From: Bosea sp. AS-1
GTDB taxonomy: Bacteria; Pseudomonadota; Alphaproteobacteria; Rhizobiales; Beijerinckiaceae
Direction: 5' to 3'
Length of the DNA stretch: 64,000 bases
Assembly (NCBI RefSeq): GCF_002220095.1
Contig: NZ_CP022372.1
Location: 2,266,501 to 2,330,500 of the forward strand
The notes beneath the pieces are model-generated. The model had not been told where the DNA came from. It did not search any database and worked only from the letters and a program-made list of their open reading frames with translations. Shown here in pieces: positions 50,779 to 60,826 of the stretch. Position numbers and translations under genes: made by a program. How positions within the stretch are numbered: the first letter of the stretch is position 1; each line of letters opens with the position of its first letter.

Positions 50779-50859
50779 CGGTTGAAGCCTAGCTGGTTCT
50801 CAACCTCCAAAAGAGACCAGACTTGAGGGGGTAGATCCCAATATCTGCCCCCTCTTTTT
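50779..50859 (+). ncRNA. Candidate Crp-activated small RNA
   Basis: A perfect Crp-type dyad, a -10-like TAGTAT at 50767-50772 and a strong terminator ending in TTTTT at 50859 define a transcript of about 80 nt with no open reading frame. Unpaired CAACCTCC (50801-50808) could pair with Shine-Dalgarno sequences, as in many alphaproteobacterial trans-acting sRNAs. The start is estimated from the -10 box. Confidence 0.42.
50825..50859 (+). terminator. Rho-independent terminator
   Basis: GAGGGGGTAGAT / ATCTGCCCCCTC, a 12-bp stem with one G-U pair and a 6-nt loop, followed by TTTTT. It is 113 bp after the Crp/Fnr stop and may also end that transcript. Confidence 0.82.
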
Positions 50860-50912
50860 GTCGCAGAATCTGGCCCGTCACGATCGCGGCGGACCTAGCG
50901 CGCGACGAATGG

Positions 50913-51821
50913 CTACCTTAAGCTCTCTCCGGGAGCGGCAAAATCATTCCGGATCGCGTATAGTTCGGCAGTGAACGCTGAGACGAGACGGGAGTTCGCA
51001 CTGCCGGGCGGTCTGAGAAGGAGCGCCCTGAAATGCACGGCCGGCTCGAAAGGCCGGACGACGACGCCCTGGATCATCTTGTCGGCGATGATGAACGGGT
51101 TGACGAGGCCTATGCCGAGACCCTGCGCCGCCAGGATAGCGATGGTCACGCCATAGGGCGTTTCCACCAGGATGCGGGGCTGGACGCCGTGTTCCGCAAA
51201 GATCCTGTCCATGGCGAGCCGCACGGTGTCCTCCGGCGCGAGCGCCAGGAAGCCCTCGTCGTTCAGGTCCGCCGGCACAATGACATCTCGGCTTGCCAGA
51301 GGGTGTCCCTGTGGCATGACGCAAACCGCACGAGGCGTGGTGAAAACGCTGTGCAGGACACCGTCGGTATCGATCTCGTCGGCTGCCAAGCCGATGTCGA
51401 AGCTGCCGGAAGCGACCAGGTCGCGAACGACGTTGGAGGTGCGGACCTGATAGCTGATCCGCACCTGCGGGTGCTTGCGCGAGAATGCCGTGATGGCCCG
51501 CGGGACCAGGCCGTGCCCGAGCGCAGAGAGGCTGGCGACACGGATAGTCCCGGCGCCGACCTCCTTGATCTGAGCAGCCCGTAGTTTGAGCCGATCAAGA
51601 CCGACCAGATTGGCCTTCACCTCGGCGTGGAAGAGCAGCGCTTCGCGAGTCGGAACCAGGCGGCCACGGATCCGATCGAACAGACTGAACCCGAGCTCGG
51701 ACTCAAGCTTCGCAAGCGAACGGCTGATGGCCGGCTGCGACGTGCTGAGCAGGGCAGCCGCCGCGCCGGCGCCGCCGCTGATCATGATCGCATGGAAGAC
51801 GTCGATGTCGCGCAGGTTCAT
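50913..51821 (-). CDS. LysR-family regulator
   Basis: 302 aa from ATG 51821. N-terminal HTH MNLRDIDVFHAIMISGGAGAAAALLSTSQPAISRSLAKLE, then a periplasmic-binding-like effector domain. Divergent from the MetC-like gene, with a T-N11-A dyad between them (51843-51857), so it probably controls the lyase and amino-acid transporter operon. Effector unknown; a sulphur amino acid or its precursor is likely. Confidence 0.85.
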   Translation of the reverse strand: MNLRDIDVFHAIMISGGAGAAAALLSTSQPAISRSLAKLESELGFSLFDRIRGRLVPTREALLFHAEVKANLVGLDRLKLRAAQIKEVGAGTIRVASLSALGHGLVPRAITAFSRKHPQVRISYQVRTSNVVRDLVASGSFDIGLAADEIDTDGVLHSVFTTPRAVCVMPQGHPLASRDVIVPADLNDEGFLALAPEDTVRLAMDRIFAEHGVQPRILVETPYGVTIAILAAQGLGIGLVNPFIIADKMIQGVVVRPFEPAVHFRALLLRPPGSANSRLVSAFTAELYAIRNDFAAPGESLR

Positions 51822-51842
51822 GGGGGGGCATATCAAGAATGG

Positions 51843-51857
51843 ATCGACTCTATCGAT
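51843..51857. promoter_or_regulatory. LysR-type T-N11-A operator
   Basis: ATCGACTCTATCGAT, arms ATCGA and TCGAT around CTCTA, in the 78-bp gap between lysR and the lyase gene. Confidence 0.6.
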
Positions 51858-51899
51858 ATGGCCATAGATGGCAATGCCAGCGCGAGCTAGCGTTGGCCT

Positions 51900-53111
51900 A
51901 TGACGAAATCCGACGACACCTCGCACATTCATCCGCCCGAGCGTTCACGCCAGCCGTTCCAGGCCGTGGCAATGCCGGTTGAGCGCGCTTCGACGATCGT
52001 TTTCGATGATCTCGAGGCGTTTGAGACCCGAGCTGACCGCGTCTATGACGGTTTCAGTTATGGGCTTTACGGAACGCCGACGAGCCGGCTCCTCGAAGAC
52101 CATATCGCCCAGCTCGAAGGGGCATCGAGGGCGCTCGTCGTGCCGTCCGGCATGGCGGCGATGACACTGGCGACGATGGCGGTGTGCCGGAGCGGCGACC
52201 GAATCCTGATGCCCGAGACGTTGTATGGGCCGGCGCGGGACATGATCCTGCGCTTCCTCGGGCCACTCGGCATTGCGGCGCAATCCTACGATCCGCGGCT
52301 CGATGCCGGGATCGCGGAGCTGCTCGACGAACGGACGCGGCTGGTGTGGGTGGAATCTCCGGGTTCTGGGACCTTCGAGGTTCAGGACGTTCCTGCGATT
52401 GTCGCGGCGGCCCACAAGGCTGGCGCGTTGGTCGCAGCCGATAACACTTGGGCTTCGCATCTGCTGTTCAAGCCGCTGGCTCACGGCGTCGACATCGCCA
52501 TGCAGGCGCTGTCGAAACATGCCGGCGGTCATGGCGACCTGCTCATGGGCTCGCTCGCCGTGCGCGACGAAGCCCTGTTCCGGCGCCTGAAGGATACCGC
52601 GCGCTTCCTCGGCTACGGCGTCTCTCCGGAAGATTGCGCACTGTGCGAGCGCGGCCTGATGACCATGCCGGTCCGCATGCGTCACGCCGCCGCGAGCGCA
52701 GCCGAAATCGTGACCTGGCTGTCACAGCGCCCGGAGGTCGTTCGGATCCTGCACCCGGCCGTGCCGGACCATCCCGGACATGCGGTCTGGAAAAGGGATT
52801 TCAACGGGGCGGCCGCGGTGTTCTCGATCGTGCTCAGACCGGAACTCGCTCCCTTGCAGGGCGAAGTCCTCAGGCAGATGCGCCTGTTCAAGCTCGGTGC
52901 GAGCTGGGGCGGTGTGCATTCACTGGTCGCGGTCAACGATCCACGGAAAGGTCGGACCAGTCTTGATTGGCTGCCATCGGGGCCGGTCTGGCGGTTGTCG
53001 GTCGGCTTGGAAGCACTTGATGACCTGATCGGCGATCTGGAGCGGGCCTTTATCCCGTTTGCTCAGTTCGCGGCGGCGTCGAAGTCGGTGGGCCGAACGG
53101 CAGCTGAATAA
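51900..53111 (+). CDS. PLP-dependent cystathionine beta-lyase/Cys-Met metabolism enzyme
   Basis: 403 aa. Cys/Met metabolism PLP fold: YGLYGTPTSRLLEDHIAQLEG, VESPGSGTFEVQD, pyridine-binding D181 in ADNTWAS, and Lys206 in ALSKHAGGH forming the Schiff base. Closest pattern is MetC-type beta-lyase, which cuts cystathionine or related thioethers. First gene of a probable operon with the amino-acid ABC transporter, so it may process an imported sulphur amino acid. Confidence 0.85.
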   Translation: MTKSDDTSHIHPPERSRQPFQAVAMPVERASTIVFDDLEAFETRADRVYDGFSYGLYGTPTSRLLEDHIAQLEGASRALVVPSGMAAMTLATMAVCRSGDRILMPETLYGPARDMILRFLGPLGIAAQSYDPRLDAGIAELLDERTRLVWVESPGSGTFEVQDVPAIVAAAHKAGALVAADNTWASHLLFKPLAHGVDIAMQALSKHAGGHGDLLMGSLAVRDEALFRRLKDTARFLGYGVSPEDCALCERGLMTMPVRMRHAAASAAEIVTWLSQRPEVVRILHPAVPDHPGHAVWKRDFNGAAAVFSIVLRPELAPLQGEVLRQMRLFKLGASWGGVHSLVAVNDPRKGRTSLDWLPSGPVWRLSVGLEALDDLIGDLERAFIPFAQFAAASKSVGRTAAE

Positions 53112-53150
53112 CCGCAGAGAACTCCAAAAAACAGGGGAATGGAGATAGCC

Positions 53151-54179
53151 ATGACAAGATTGAAAGTGCTGCTCGGCGCAGCTCTTGCCGCCGCGAGTCT
53201 AACGGCGAGTATCAGTGATGCCAGCGCGCAGAGCGTCGTGAACAAGATCAAGCAGCGCGGCTATGTCAGCTGTGGCGCGAGCCAGGGCGTGCCCGGGCTC
53301 TCCCGGCCCGATGAGAGGGGCTATTATCGCGGCTTCGATTCCGACATCTGCCGGACCTTCGCTTCGGCCATCCTCGGCGACAAGGACAAGATCCGCTTCG
53401 TTCCGCTCAATGCCGGCCAGCGCTTCCCGGCGCTGCAGACCGGCGAGATCGATGTCCTCTCGCGCACTTCGACCATCACACTCTCACGCGACACGGTGGT
53501 CCGCTTCGTCTGGATCACGCTTTATGACACCGACGGCCTGCTCGTGCGCAAGGCGGACAAGATCACCGATCCCAAGCAACTGGCCGGCAAGACGGTGTGT
53601 CTGCAGGGCGGTGGCAGCCTCACGGAGAAGGCGATCGAGGAGACCGAGGAAGAGCACGGGATCACGATGAAGAAGGTCTACTTCGACTCGACGATCCAGG
53701 CCCGCGATGCCTTCTTCGGCGGCCGCTGCGATACTTATGTCACCGATGGCACGGCCGCCGCCGGGCAGCGGGCCTCGGTGGCCAAGAACCCGGACGACTA
53801 CGACATCATCAAGGTCGGCCATGCGGCCGAACCGAACGGCGTCGCGGTGGCGCGCGGGGATGATCAGCTCTTCGACATCACGCGCTGGACGGTCAACGCC
53901 CTGCTCTGGGCCGAGCTCCACGGCATCACCGCCAAGAACATCGACGAGAAACTGAAATCGGGATCGAGCGAAATCAAGCGGGTGCTTGGTCAGGAGGCCG
54001 GCTTTGGCAAGCCGCTCGGGCTCGATGACAAATGGGTCTACAACGTCATCAAGCAGATGGGGAACTATGCCGAGATCTGGGACAACAACCTCGGCAAAGA
54101 CAGCCCCCTCAAAGTCGAGCGCGGCCTGAATGCGCTCTGGAAGGATGGCGGACTGAACTACCCGTACCCCTGGGACTAG
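53151..54179 (+). CDS. Amino-acid ABC transporter substrate-binding protein, AapJ-like
   Basis: 342 aa from ATG 53151, preferred to 53139 because GGAG sits eight bases ahead. Signal peptide to ASAQ, then the SBP family 3 fold typical of AapJ: VSCGASQGVPGLSRPDERGYYRGFDSDICRTFA. Periplasmic receptor for polar or general L-amino acids. First of four transporter genes in Aap order. Confidence 0.88.
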   Translation: MTRLKVLLGAALAAASLTASISDASAQSVVNKIKQRGYVSCGASQGVPGLSRPDERGYYRGFDSDICRTFASAILGDKDKIRFVPLNAGQRFPALQTGEIDVLSRTSTITLSRDTVVRFVWITLYDTDGLLVRKADKITDPKQLAGKTVCLQGGGSLTEKAIEETEEEHGITMKKVYFDSTIQARDAFFGGRCDTYVTDGTAAAGQRASVAKNPDDYDIIKVGHAAEPNGVAVARGDDQLFDITRWTVNALLWAELHGITAKNIDEKLKSGSSEIKRVLGQEAGFGKPLGLDDKWVYNVIKQMGNYAEIWDNNLGKDSPLKVERGLNALWKDGGLNYPYPWD

Positions 54180-54247
54180 GCGCTGCCAGGGGAGTGCGAC
54201 GAACGCTCCCCTGTTCTCAACGGCGAATAAAAAAAGGGGAAAGCGCC

Positions 54248-55363
54248 ATGCTCAACGATGCCAGGGCAAGATCGATCGTCATCCAATGCGCACTGGTGGC
54301 GGCTGTCGTGGGGGCTGCGACGCTTCTGGTCAGCAATACCTTCGCGAACCTGCAGGCGCGCGGCATCCCGATCGGGTTCGACTTCCTGACGATGCCGTCG
54401 AGGATCGTCATCTCCGAGGCGATCCTCTCCTATAAATCGCGGGACCCGTATTACTGGGCGATCGTCGTCGGCCTTGCGAACACGGTCTTCATTTCCGCGC
54501 TCGTCATCGCCTTCTCGTCGGTTCTCGGCCTGATCGTCGGCGTCACCCGGCTGAGCAGCAATCCGCTCGCCGCCGGGACTTGCCGTGTCTGGGTGGAGAT
54601 CGCGCGCAACTCACCGCCGATCGTCCTGCTGATCTTCCTCTATTCGCTCTGGTGGAAGGTCCTCCCGCCGGTCGGCGAGGCGCTCAATCCGATACCCGGC
54701 GTCTTCGCCTCGATGCGCGGCGTCATGGTGCCGAGCGTGCATGTCGACATGGAGACGGCGGGAGTCGCCCTGATCGTCCTTGCCGGGCTGCTCGTGCTCG
54801 TCGCCCGGATGGCCGGGGTCCTGCGCCGCTTCCGGTCCCCCCTGAGCTGGGCCGCTGCCGCAATGCTGCTGCTCGGCCTCTGGGTCGCCGATGCCGGCTT
54901 CTCGACCGACTGGCCGGTCTTCGCGGGTTCGAATTTCCAGGGCGGGCTGGAGCTGACACCGGAGCTCAGCACGATCCTGATCGGCCTGACCATCTACACC
55001 ACCGGCTTCATCGCCGAGATCGTCCGCGGCGGCGTCCTGTCGGTCGGCGCCGGGCAGTGGGATGCCGGCCGCTCGCTCGGCCTGTCCCGAACCCAGATCC
55101 TGCGGCTGATTGTGATCCCGCAAATGCTGCGGGTGATCGTGCCGCCGCTCAACAGCCAGTACATCAACGTCGTCAAGAATTCGACGCTGGCGATCGCCGT
55201 CGGCTATCCGGATTTCCTCGCGGTGATGAACACGATCATCAGCAAGTCCAGCCATTCGATCGAAGGCGTCTTCATCATCCTGGGGGTCTACCTTTCCCTC
55301 AACCTGACCCTGTCGAGCGCGGCCAATTGGTACAACCGCCGCATCGCGATCGTGGAACGTTGA
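54248..55363 (+). CDS. Amino-acid ABC transporter permease, AapQ-like
   Basis: 371 aa from ATG 54248. HisMQ-type permease with a long insertion before the EAA loop (SLGLSRTQILRLIVIPQMLRVIVPPLNSQ). The extended periplasmic part is typical of AapQ. Pairs with the AapM-like subunit that starts 4 bp after its stop. Confidence 0.87.
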   Translation: MLNDARARSIVIQCALVAAVVGAATLLVSNTFANLQARGIPIGFDFLTMPSRIVISEAILSYKSRDPYYWAIVVGLANTVFISALVIAFSSVLGLIVGVTRLSSNPLAAGTCRVWVEIARNSPPIVLLIFLYSLWWKVLPPVGEALNPIPGVFASMRGVMVPSVHVDMETAGVALIVLAGLLVLVARMAGVLRRFRSPLSWAAAAMLLLGLWVADAGFSTDWPVFAGSNFQGGLELTPELSTILIGLTIYTTGFIAEIVRGGVLSVGAGQWDAGRSLGLSRTQILRLIVIPQMLRVIVPPLNSQYINVVKNSTLAIAVGYPDFLAVMNTIISKSSHSIEGVFIILGVYLSLNLTLSSAANWYNRRIAIVER

Positions 55364-55367
55364 AACC

Positions 55368-56471
55368 GTGAAGACGATATCGCTCCCTATCCCCGAGGCT
55401 CCTGTGCCGACGAACGCATGGTCTGCGCTGCTCCCGGCTTCCTTGCGGCGGAGTGGCAAGCTCCTGTTCGGCTCGCCGCTGAATGCCGTCCTGACGCTGG
55501 TCTTCAGCGCATTAATCCTGGTTGCCGTGCCGCCCATGCTGCGCTGGCTCGTGCTTGACGCGGTCCTGTTCAATCCGGACCCCGCGGCCTGCCGTGCGGC
55601 ATCTGGCGCCTGCTGGAGCTTCATCTACGCCAAGTCGGGACAGCTCCTGTTCGGCATCTATCCGGTCGACGAGCGCTGGCGACCTGCTCTGGTCTGCCTT
55701 CTGATCCTGGCGTTGCTCGGCTGGTCGGTTCGGCCGGCGAGCTGGACACCGCGGCTGGTCTGGCTATGGGCCGCGGCGCTCATGCTCATCGTCTGGTTGA
55801 TGGGCGGTGGCCTGGGGCTCGAAGAAGTCCCGACCTCGGCCTGGGGTGGCTTGCCGGTGACGTTGATCCTCACCGTCGTCGCCATCGGGATCGCCTTTCC
55901 GGTCGGCATCCTGCTGGCGCTAGCGCGCCGCTCTGCCATGCCCGTCGTCAGGATCGGGGCGGTGGTCGCAATCGAGTCGGTCCGCGGCCTGCCGCTGCTC
56001 TCGATCCTCTTCGTCGCCTCGATCATGCTGCCGCTGTTCCTGCCGGAGGCGCTGCTGCCCGACAAGTTCGTGCGCGCCCTCGTCGCCTTGACGATCTTCG
56101 CGGCGGCCTATCTCGCCGAAGTGATCCGCGGCGGGCTGCAAGCGATCCCGAAAGGGCAATATGAAGCTGCCGCGGCGCTCGGTCTGCCGTTCTGGCGCAC
56201 GCAATATCTCGTCATCCTGCCGCAAGCGATCAGGGTGGTGATCCCGGCCCTGGCGAACACGATCATCGTGATGATCAAGAACACCAGCCTCGTGCTCGTG
56301 GTTGGGCTGTTCGACCTGATCAGCTCGGGCAAGGCGGCTCTCGCCGATCCGGCCTGGCCGTCGCCGGCTGCCGAAACCTTCCTGTTTATCGGCGCGATCT
56401 TCTTCGCGCTGTCCTTCTCCTTCGCCCGCTTCGCCGATTTCCTCGAGCGGCGCGGTCCCGCTGCTCATTAG
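55368..56471 (+). CDS. Amino-acid ABC transporter permease, AapM-like
   Basis: 367 aa, GTG start. HisM-type permease: EAA loop [35 protein letters not shown], with [13 protein letters not shown] after it. About eight hydrophobic segments; longer than simple HisM as in AapM. Confidence 0.87.
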   Translation: MKTISLPIPEAPVPTNAWSALLPASLRRSGKLLFGSPLNAVLTLVFSALILVAVPPMLRWLVLDAVLFNPDPAACRAASGACWSFIYAKSGQLLFGIYPVDERWRPALVCLLILALLGWSVRPASWTPRLVWLWAAALMLIVWLMGGGLGLEEVPTSAWGGLPVTLILTVVAIGIAFPVGILLALARRSAMPVVRIGAVVAIESVRGLPLLSILFVASIMLPLFLPEALLPDKFVRALVALTIFAAAYLAEVIRGGLQAIPKGQYEAAAALGLPFWRTQYLVILPQAIRVVIPALANTIIVMIKNTSLVLVVGLFDLISSGKAALADPAWPSPAAETFLFIGAIFFALSFSFARFADFLERRGPAAH

Positions 56472-56482
56472 GAGACGCCAGC

Positions 56483-57286
56483 ATGACCTTGGCCATGGCC
56501 GAAAACAGGATCGACATCCGCCCTGCGGCGCTGAAGCCGACCTCGCTCAACACCGCGACGGCGGTGGAGATGATCGGCGTCAACAAATGGTTCGGCGAGT
56601 TCCACGTGTTGCGCGACATCAATCTCAAAGTATCGCGCGGCGAGAAGCTCGTGATCTGCGGCCCGTCCGGCTCCGGCAAGTCGACGATGATCCGCTGCAT
56701 CAATCGGCTCGAGGAGCATCAGAAGGGCCAGATCATCGTCGACGGCACCGAACTCACCAACGACCTCAAGAAGATCGACGAAATCCGCCGCGACGTCGGC
56801 ATGGTGTTCCAGCACTTCAACCTGTTCCCGCATCTGACGATCCTGGAGAACCTAACCCTGGCGCCGATCTGGGTTCGCAAGATGCCCAAGAAGGACGCCG
56901 AGGAGATCGCGATGCACTACCTCAAGCGCGTCAAGATCCCCGAGCAGGCGTTGAAGTATCCGGGCCAGCTCTCCGGCGGACAGCAGCAGCGCGTCGCCAT
57001 CGCCCGCTCTTTGTGCATGAGCCCGAAGATCATGCTGTTCGACGAGCCGACCTCGGCGCTCGATCCGGAGATGGTCAAGGAGGTGCTCGACACCATGGTG
57101 TCGCTGGCGGAGGAGGGCATGACCATGCTCTGCGTCACCCATGAGATGGGCTTCGCCCGCCAGGTCGCGGACCGGGTCATCTTCATGGATGCCGGCCAAA
57201 TCGTCGAGATGAACACCCCGGACGAGTTCTTCAGGAACCCGCAGCACGAGCGCACCAAGCTCTTCCTCAGCCAGATCCTGCACTGA
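56483..57286 (+). CDS. Amino-acid ABC transporter ATPase, AapP-like
   Basis: 267 aa, GGAG site. Walker [10 protein letters not shown], signature LSGGQQQR, Walker [15 protein letters not shown]-loop CVTHEM. Polar amino-acid uptake ATPase that drives the AapQM-like channel. The last gene of the operon. Confidence 0.93.
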   Translation: MTLAMAENRIDIRPAALKPTSLNTATAVEMIGVNKWFGEFHVLRDINLKVSRGEKLVICGPSGSGKSTMIRCINRLEEHQKGQIIVDGTELTNDLKKIDEIRRDVGMVFQHFNLFPHLTILENLTLAPIWVRKMPKKDAEEIAMHYLKRVKIPEQALKYPGQLSGGQQQRVAIARSLCMSPKIMLFDEPTSALDPEMVKEVLDTMVSLAEEGMTMLCVTHEMGFARQVADRVIFMDAGQIVEMNTPDEFFRNPQHERTKLFLSQILH

Positions 57287-57416
57287 GGAGAAACGGGACG
57301 CAGAACCGATGGACAGCAGCAAGCGAGAGCTGTTGATCTTCACTAAGTGGGAAATGCAGCAAGCACGCCAAAGATGCGATCGTGCCAGTCCTACCCTGCA
57401 AGGCACTTTGATCTAC

Positions 57417-57771
57417 TCACTCCGGTCGATGTCTCGCGCCTGCGATCGTTTCCGTTGCCGCTACGATGCGTTTCAGGGGAGTGATGAAATCGGGAATGTC
57501 GACTAAAGCAAGAAGAAGGCCCGCGATCCAGAAGATGTGCATGTGCGTGAACATGGCCAGCAATCCCAGCACGCAAACGATCTGCAATTGCACCTTATTA
57601 TGAGCAATCCGATCCGGGAGGACATGCAGGTGCAAATACAATACCAATTGCCAAGGCGAAGATGGCCAAAAAAATGCCCATCGCAACCAGGAGCCAGTCC
57701 GTTTCACCGGGGCCGGCGAGGAATGCCGGCAAATGAGTCGAAGCGGCTGCTGGATGAATGGCTTGGCTCAT
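57417..57771 (-). pseudogene. Frameshifted small membrane protein gene
   Basis: Reading from ATG 57771, the chain MSQAIHPAAASTHLPAFLAG runs through a helix (LLVAMGIFLAIFALAIGIVF) and then breaks at about 57635; shifting the frame by one base continues as LHLHVLPDRIAHNKVQLQIVCVLGLLAMF and MHIFWIAGLLLALVDIPDF to stop at 57417. Two halves join cleanly if a single T is restored. This is either a true mutation or a base-calling slip. The joined product would have three helices and several His, near a copper operon. Confidence 0.6.
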
Positions 57772-57923
57772 AAGTTCTCCGATGCTGGAATTGCCGAGCT
57801 TTCTGAAGCAATCTAACATCTGCCGCTCGCGCAGCTATTGTCCCCTTGGACAAGATACTCGCGCTCACCAGCCCCGCGTTTGGCGCTCTCAGCAAGCACT
57901 CGAACGCGAATGCAACATGCCCT

Positions 57924-57954
57924 TGACCTTCCCATTATGGGAAGCCGTAGGGTG
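57924..57954 (+). promoter_or_regulatory. CueR-type (MerR-family) copper promoter
   Basis: -35 TTGACC (57924-57929) and -10 TAGGGT (57949-57954) are 19 bp apart, the stretched spacing that MerR-family activators need. The dyad CTTCCC-ATTAT-GGGAAG (57929-57945) lies in the spacer, as in copA promoters bound by CueR. It precedes copZ at 57986. No cueR gene is in the window. Confidence 0.75.
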
Positions 57955-57985
57955 CTGTAATCGTCAACCATGGGACATTGCAGCG

Positions 57986-58252
57986 ATGTGCTCCTGCCAG
58001 CAACATTCGGATACCGTCGCCAAGGCGACCACCGCGCCTGAGGGCGCGATCAGCTTTCGCGTCGAGGACATGACCTGCGGCCATTGCGCCGGTACAATCA
58101 AGAAGGCGATCGAGGATCAATTGCCCGGAACCGCGGTCACCGCCGATCCGGCTTCGAAGCTCGTCAGCGTCGTCGGAGCGTCCGATTTTTCCGCTGTCAG
58201 GTCGATCGTGGCGGGCGCCGGATACACGCCCGGCGCGGATCGCATCGGCTGA
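57986..58252 (+). CDS. Copper chaperone, HMA domain (CopZ-like)
   Basis: 88 aa from ATG 57986, which is used because it lies downstream of the CueR-type promoter; an ATG at 57917 is in front of it. An HMA domain with MTCGHC ([12 protein letters not shown]) binds Cu(I), and [12 protein letters not shown] follows. An extra CSC near the start may add a ligand. Delivers copper to CopA encoded next. Confidence 0.8.
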   Translation: MCSCQQHSDTVAKATTAPEGAISFRVEDMTCGHCAGTIKKAIEDQLPGTAVTADPASKLVSVVGASDFSAVRSIVAGAGYTPGADRIG

Positions 58253-58258
58253 TCGCGG

Positions 58259-58284
58259 GCGGCCGGCGCGAACCCGCCGGCCGC
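58259..58284 (+). terminator. GC-rich hairpin between copZ and copA
   Basis: GCGGCCGGCG / CGCCGGCCGC with a 6-nt loop. No T-tract. It may attenuate read-through, leaving more chaperone than pump. Confidence 0.5.
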
Positions 58285-58328
58285 TCACGCATTGGCAAGG
58301 CAAGGGGCAGGGAGCAAGGCGGCGATCC

Positions 58329-60704
58329 ATGGCAGATCATCAGCATCACGCCGGTCACCGGCACGACGACCATTCACACCACCATGGCCATTCTCATGGC
58401 GCGGGGGAGAGTGTGAAGGATCCGGTCTGCGGAATGACCGTCGATCCCGCCACGGCAAAGCATCGCGCCGCTCATGCGGGGCAGACCTATTTCTTCTGCT
58501 CCGCCGGCTGCCAGAACAAGTTCGAGGCCGATCCGGCAGCCTATGCCGGCGAGAAAGCCGAGGCGCCTGTCGCAAAGCCGGCGCCCACGGGCGCGATCTA
58601 CACCTGCCCGATGCATCCCCAGATCCGCCAGCCCGGCCCGGGCAATTGCCCGATCTGCGGCATGGCGCTGGAACCGGAGATCGCGACAGTTCAGGAAGGA
58701 CCTAGCGCCGAACTCGTCGACATGACCCGCCGGTTTTGGGTGGGTCTCGTGCTCGCCCTGCCAGTGTTCGTGCTGGAGATGGGCGGGCATCTCGTCGATC
58801 TACACATGCTGCTCAGCCAGCAGAGCTCGAACTGGCTGCAGCTGGTCCTGGCGACGCCGGCCGTGCTCTGGGCTGGCTGGCCGTTCTTCCAGCGGGCCTG
58901 GGCCTCGCTCGTCAACCGCAGCCTGAACATGTTCACGCTGATCGCGATGGGCACCGGCGTCGCCTGGGCCTACAGCGTCGTCGCGACCGTCGCTCCGAAC
59001 CTGTTCCCGGAAACGCTTCGCTCCGCGGAAGGCGCGGTCGCAGTCTATTTCGAGGCGGCGGCCGTGATCACGGTTCTGGTGTTGTTGGGCCAGGTCCTCG
59101 AATTGCGGGCCCGCGAGCAGACGGGCGGCGCGATCCGGGCCTTGCTCGACCTCGTGCCGAAGACGGCCCGGCGGGTGCGCGACGACGGCGAGGACGAGGA
59201 TATCAACCTGGACGCGGTCCATGTCGGGGACCGCTTGCGGGTCCGCCCGGGCGAGACGGTTCCGGTCGATGGCGAACTGATCGAAGGCCGCAGCTCGATC
59301 GACGAATCCATGGTCACGGGTGAATCGATGCCGGTCACCAAGGAGGTCGGCGCGACCCTGATCGGCGGCACGCTCAATACCACCGGCGGCTTCATCATGC
59401 GCGCCGGCAAGGTCGGCAGCGACACCATGCTGGCCCGGATCGTCTCGATGGTGGCGGAGGCCCAGCGCTCGCGGGCACCGATCCAGCGCCTGGCGGACCA
59501 GGTGTCCGGCTGGTTCGTTCCGCTCGTCATCGTCATTGCCATCGTCGCTTTCGCCGCCTGGATGGCGTTCGGGCCGGAGCCGCGCTTCGCGCATGGGCTG
59601 GTCGCCGCCGTCGCCGTGCTGATCATCGCCTGTCCCTGCGCGCTCGGTTTGGCGACGCCGATGTCGATCATGGTCGGGGTCGGGCGCGGCGCGCATCTCG
59701 GCGTACTGATCAAGAATGCCGAGGCGCTGGAGCGCTTCGAGAGGGTCGATACCCTCGTCGTCGACAAGACCGGTACGCTGACCGAAGGCAAGCCACGGCT
59801 GACCGGGCTGAAGCCGGTTGGCGCAATCGCGGAGAGTGAGCTGCTGCGGCTCGCCGCTTCGCTCGAGCGGGCGAGCGAGCACCCGCTCGCCGCCGCGATT
59901 GTCGATGCCGCCAAGGAACGTGGCCTCGCCCTGGCCGAGGCGCAGGATTTCGACAGCCCGGTCGGTAAGGGGGTAACGGGGACCGTCGAAGGTCGCGCGC
60001 TGGTGATTGGCAGCCACCGGATCATGACTGAGGCTGGTATCGACACCGCGGCTCAGGCAGCCGAGGCGGAAACGCTGCGCGCCGAGGGCGGCACAGTGAT
60101 TTTTGTGGCGATCGATGGCCGCGTCGCCGGACTGCTGACAATCTCTGATCCGGTCAAGCAGACCACCCCGAGAGCGATCAAGTCGCTGAAAAGCGCCGGT
60201 ATTCGGGTGGTCATGCTGACCGGCGACAACAAGACGACGGCACAAGCGGTCGCGCGCCGGCTCGGTATCGACGAGGTCGAGGCCGAGGTCCTGCCCGAGG
60301 ACAAGAGCGTAGTCGTCAGCAAGTTTCGTTCGCAAGGCAGGGTGGTCGCGATGGCCGGCGACGGCGTGAATGACGCGCCTGCGCTGGCGGCGGCGGATGT
60401 CGGGATCGCGATGGGCACGGGCACGGACGTCGCGATCGAAAGTGCCGGCGTAACCCTGCTCAAAGGCGACCTTGAGGGCATCGTGCGCGGGCTTCAGCTC
60501 AGCCGGGCGACGATGAGCAATATCCGGCAGAACCTGTTCTTCGCCTTCATCTACAATGCGGCGGGCGTCCCAATCGCCGCAGGCGTGCTCTATCCGATAT
60601 TCGGATTGCTGTTGTCGCCGATCATTGCGGCGGCGGCGATGGCTTTGTCCTCGGTCAGCGTGATTGCAAACGCCCTGCGGTTACGCACCGTCTCTCTGGA
60701 ATAA
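58329..60704 (+). CDS. copA: Copper-exporting P1B-type ATPase
   Basis: 791 aa. A His-rich start (residues 4-24), a YHS domain (residues about 28-75: [26 protein letters not shown]) and a heavy-metal-binding CPMHP...CPICGM module (about 90-118) replace the usual HMA domains. Eight helices with the Cu-site CPC in [25 protein letters not shown] and GDGVNDAP are intact. Exports Cu(I) from cytoplasm. Confidence 0.93.
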   Translation: MADHQHHAGHRHDDHSHHHGHSHGAGESVKDPVCGMTVDPATAKHRAAHAGQTYFFCSAGCQNKFEADPAAYAGEKAEAPVAKPAPTGAIYTCPMHPQIRQPGPGNCPICGMALEPEIATVQEGPSAELVDMTRRFWVGLVLALPVFVLEMGGHLVDLHMLLSQQSSNWLQLVLATPAVLWAGWPFFQRAWASLVNRSLNMFTLIAMGTGVAWAYSVVATVAPNLFPETLRSAEGAVAVYFEAAAVITVLVLLGQVLELRAREQTGGAIRALLDLVPKTARRVRDDGEDEDINLDAVHVGDRLRVRPGETVPVDGELIEGRSSIDESMVTGESMPVTKEVGATLIGGTLNTTGGFIMRAGKVGSDTMLARIVSMVAEAQRSRAPIQRLADQVSGWFVPLVIVIAIVAFAAWMAFGPEPRFAHGLVAAVAVLIIACPCALGLATPMSIMVGVGRGAHLGVLIKNAEALERFERVDTLVVDKTGTLTEGKPRLTGLKPVGAIAESELLRLAASLERASEHPLAAAIVDAAKERGLALAEAQDFDSPVGKGVTGTVEGRALVIGSHRIMTEAGIDTAAQAAEAETLRAEGGTVIFVAIDGRVAGLLTISDPVKQTTPRAIKSLKSAGIRVVMLTGDNKTTAQAVARRLGIDEVEAEVLPEDKSVVVSKFRSQGRVVAMAGDGVNDAPALAAADVGIAMGTGTDVAIESAGVTLLKGDLEGIVRGLQLSRATMSNIRQNLFFAFIYNAAGVPIAAGVLYPIFGLLLSPIIAAAAMALSSVSVIANALRLRTVSLE

Positions 60705-60826
60705 GAGCAGTCTTCAACGGCTTGATGGGACTGCGTTGATCCCGTCCGGCACCTGGCACAGGACGACGGTTGCCTCCCGCTGATGCCAGACCTACACCGC
60801 GCCATTCAACCGAACGGGCCTGAATC

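Noticed and set aside
54580..55624. Long alternative frames over the AapQ/AapM genes
   Set aside because: Arg/Pro-rich shadow frames; the permease frames have clear family motifs and ribosome sites.
57309..57506. 65-codon plus-strand frame after the AapP gene
   Set aside because: It overlaps the frameshifted membrane-protein gene on the other strand and has no recognisable pattern.
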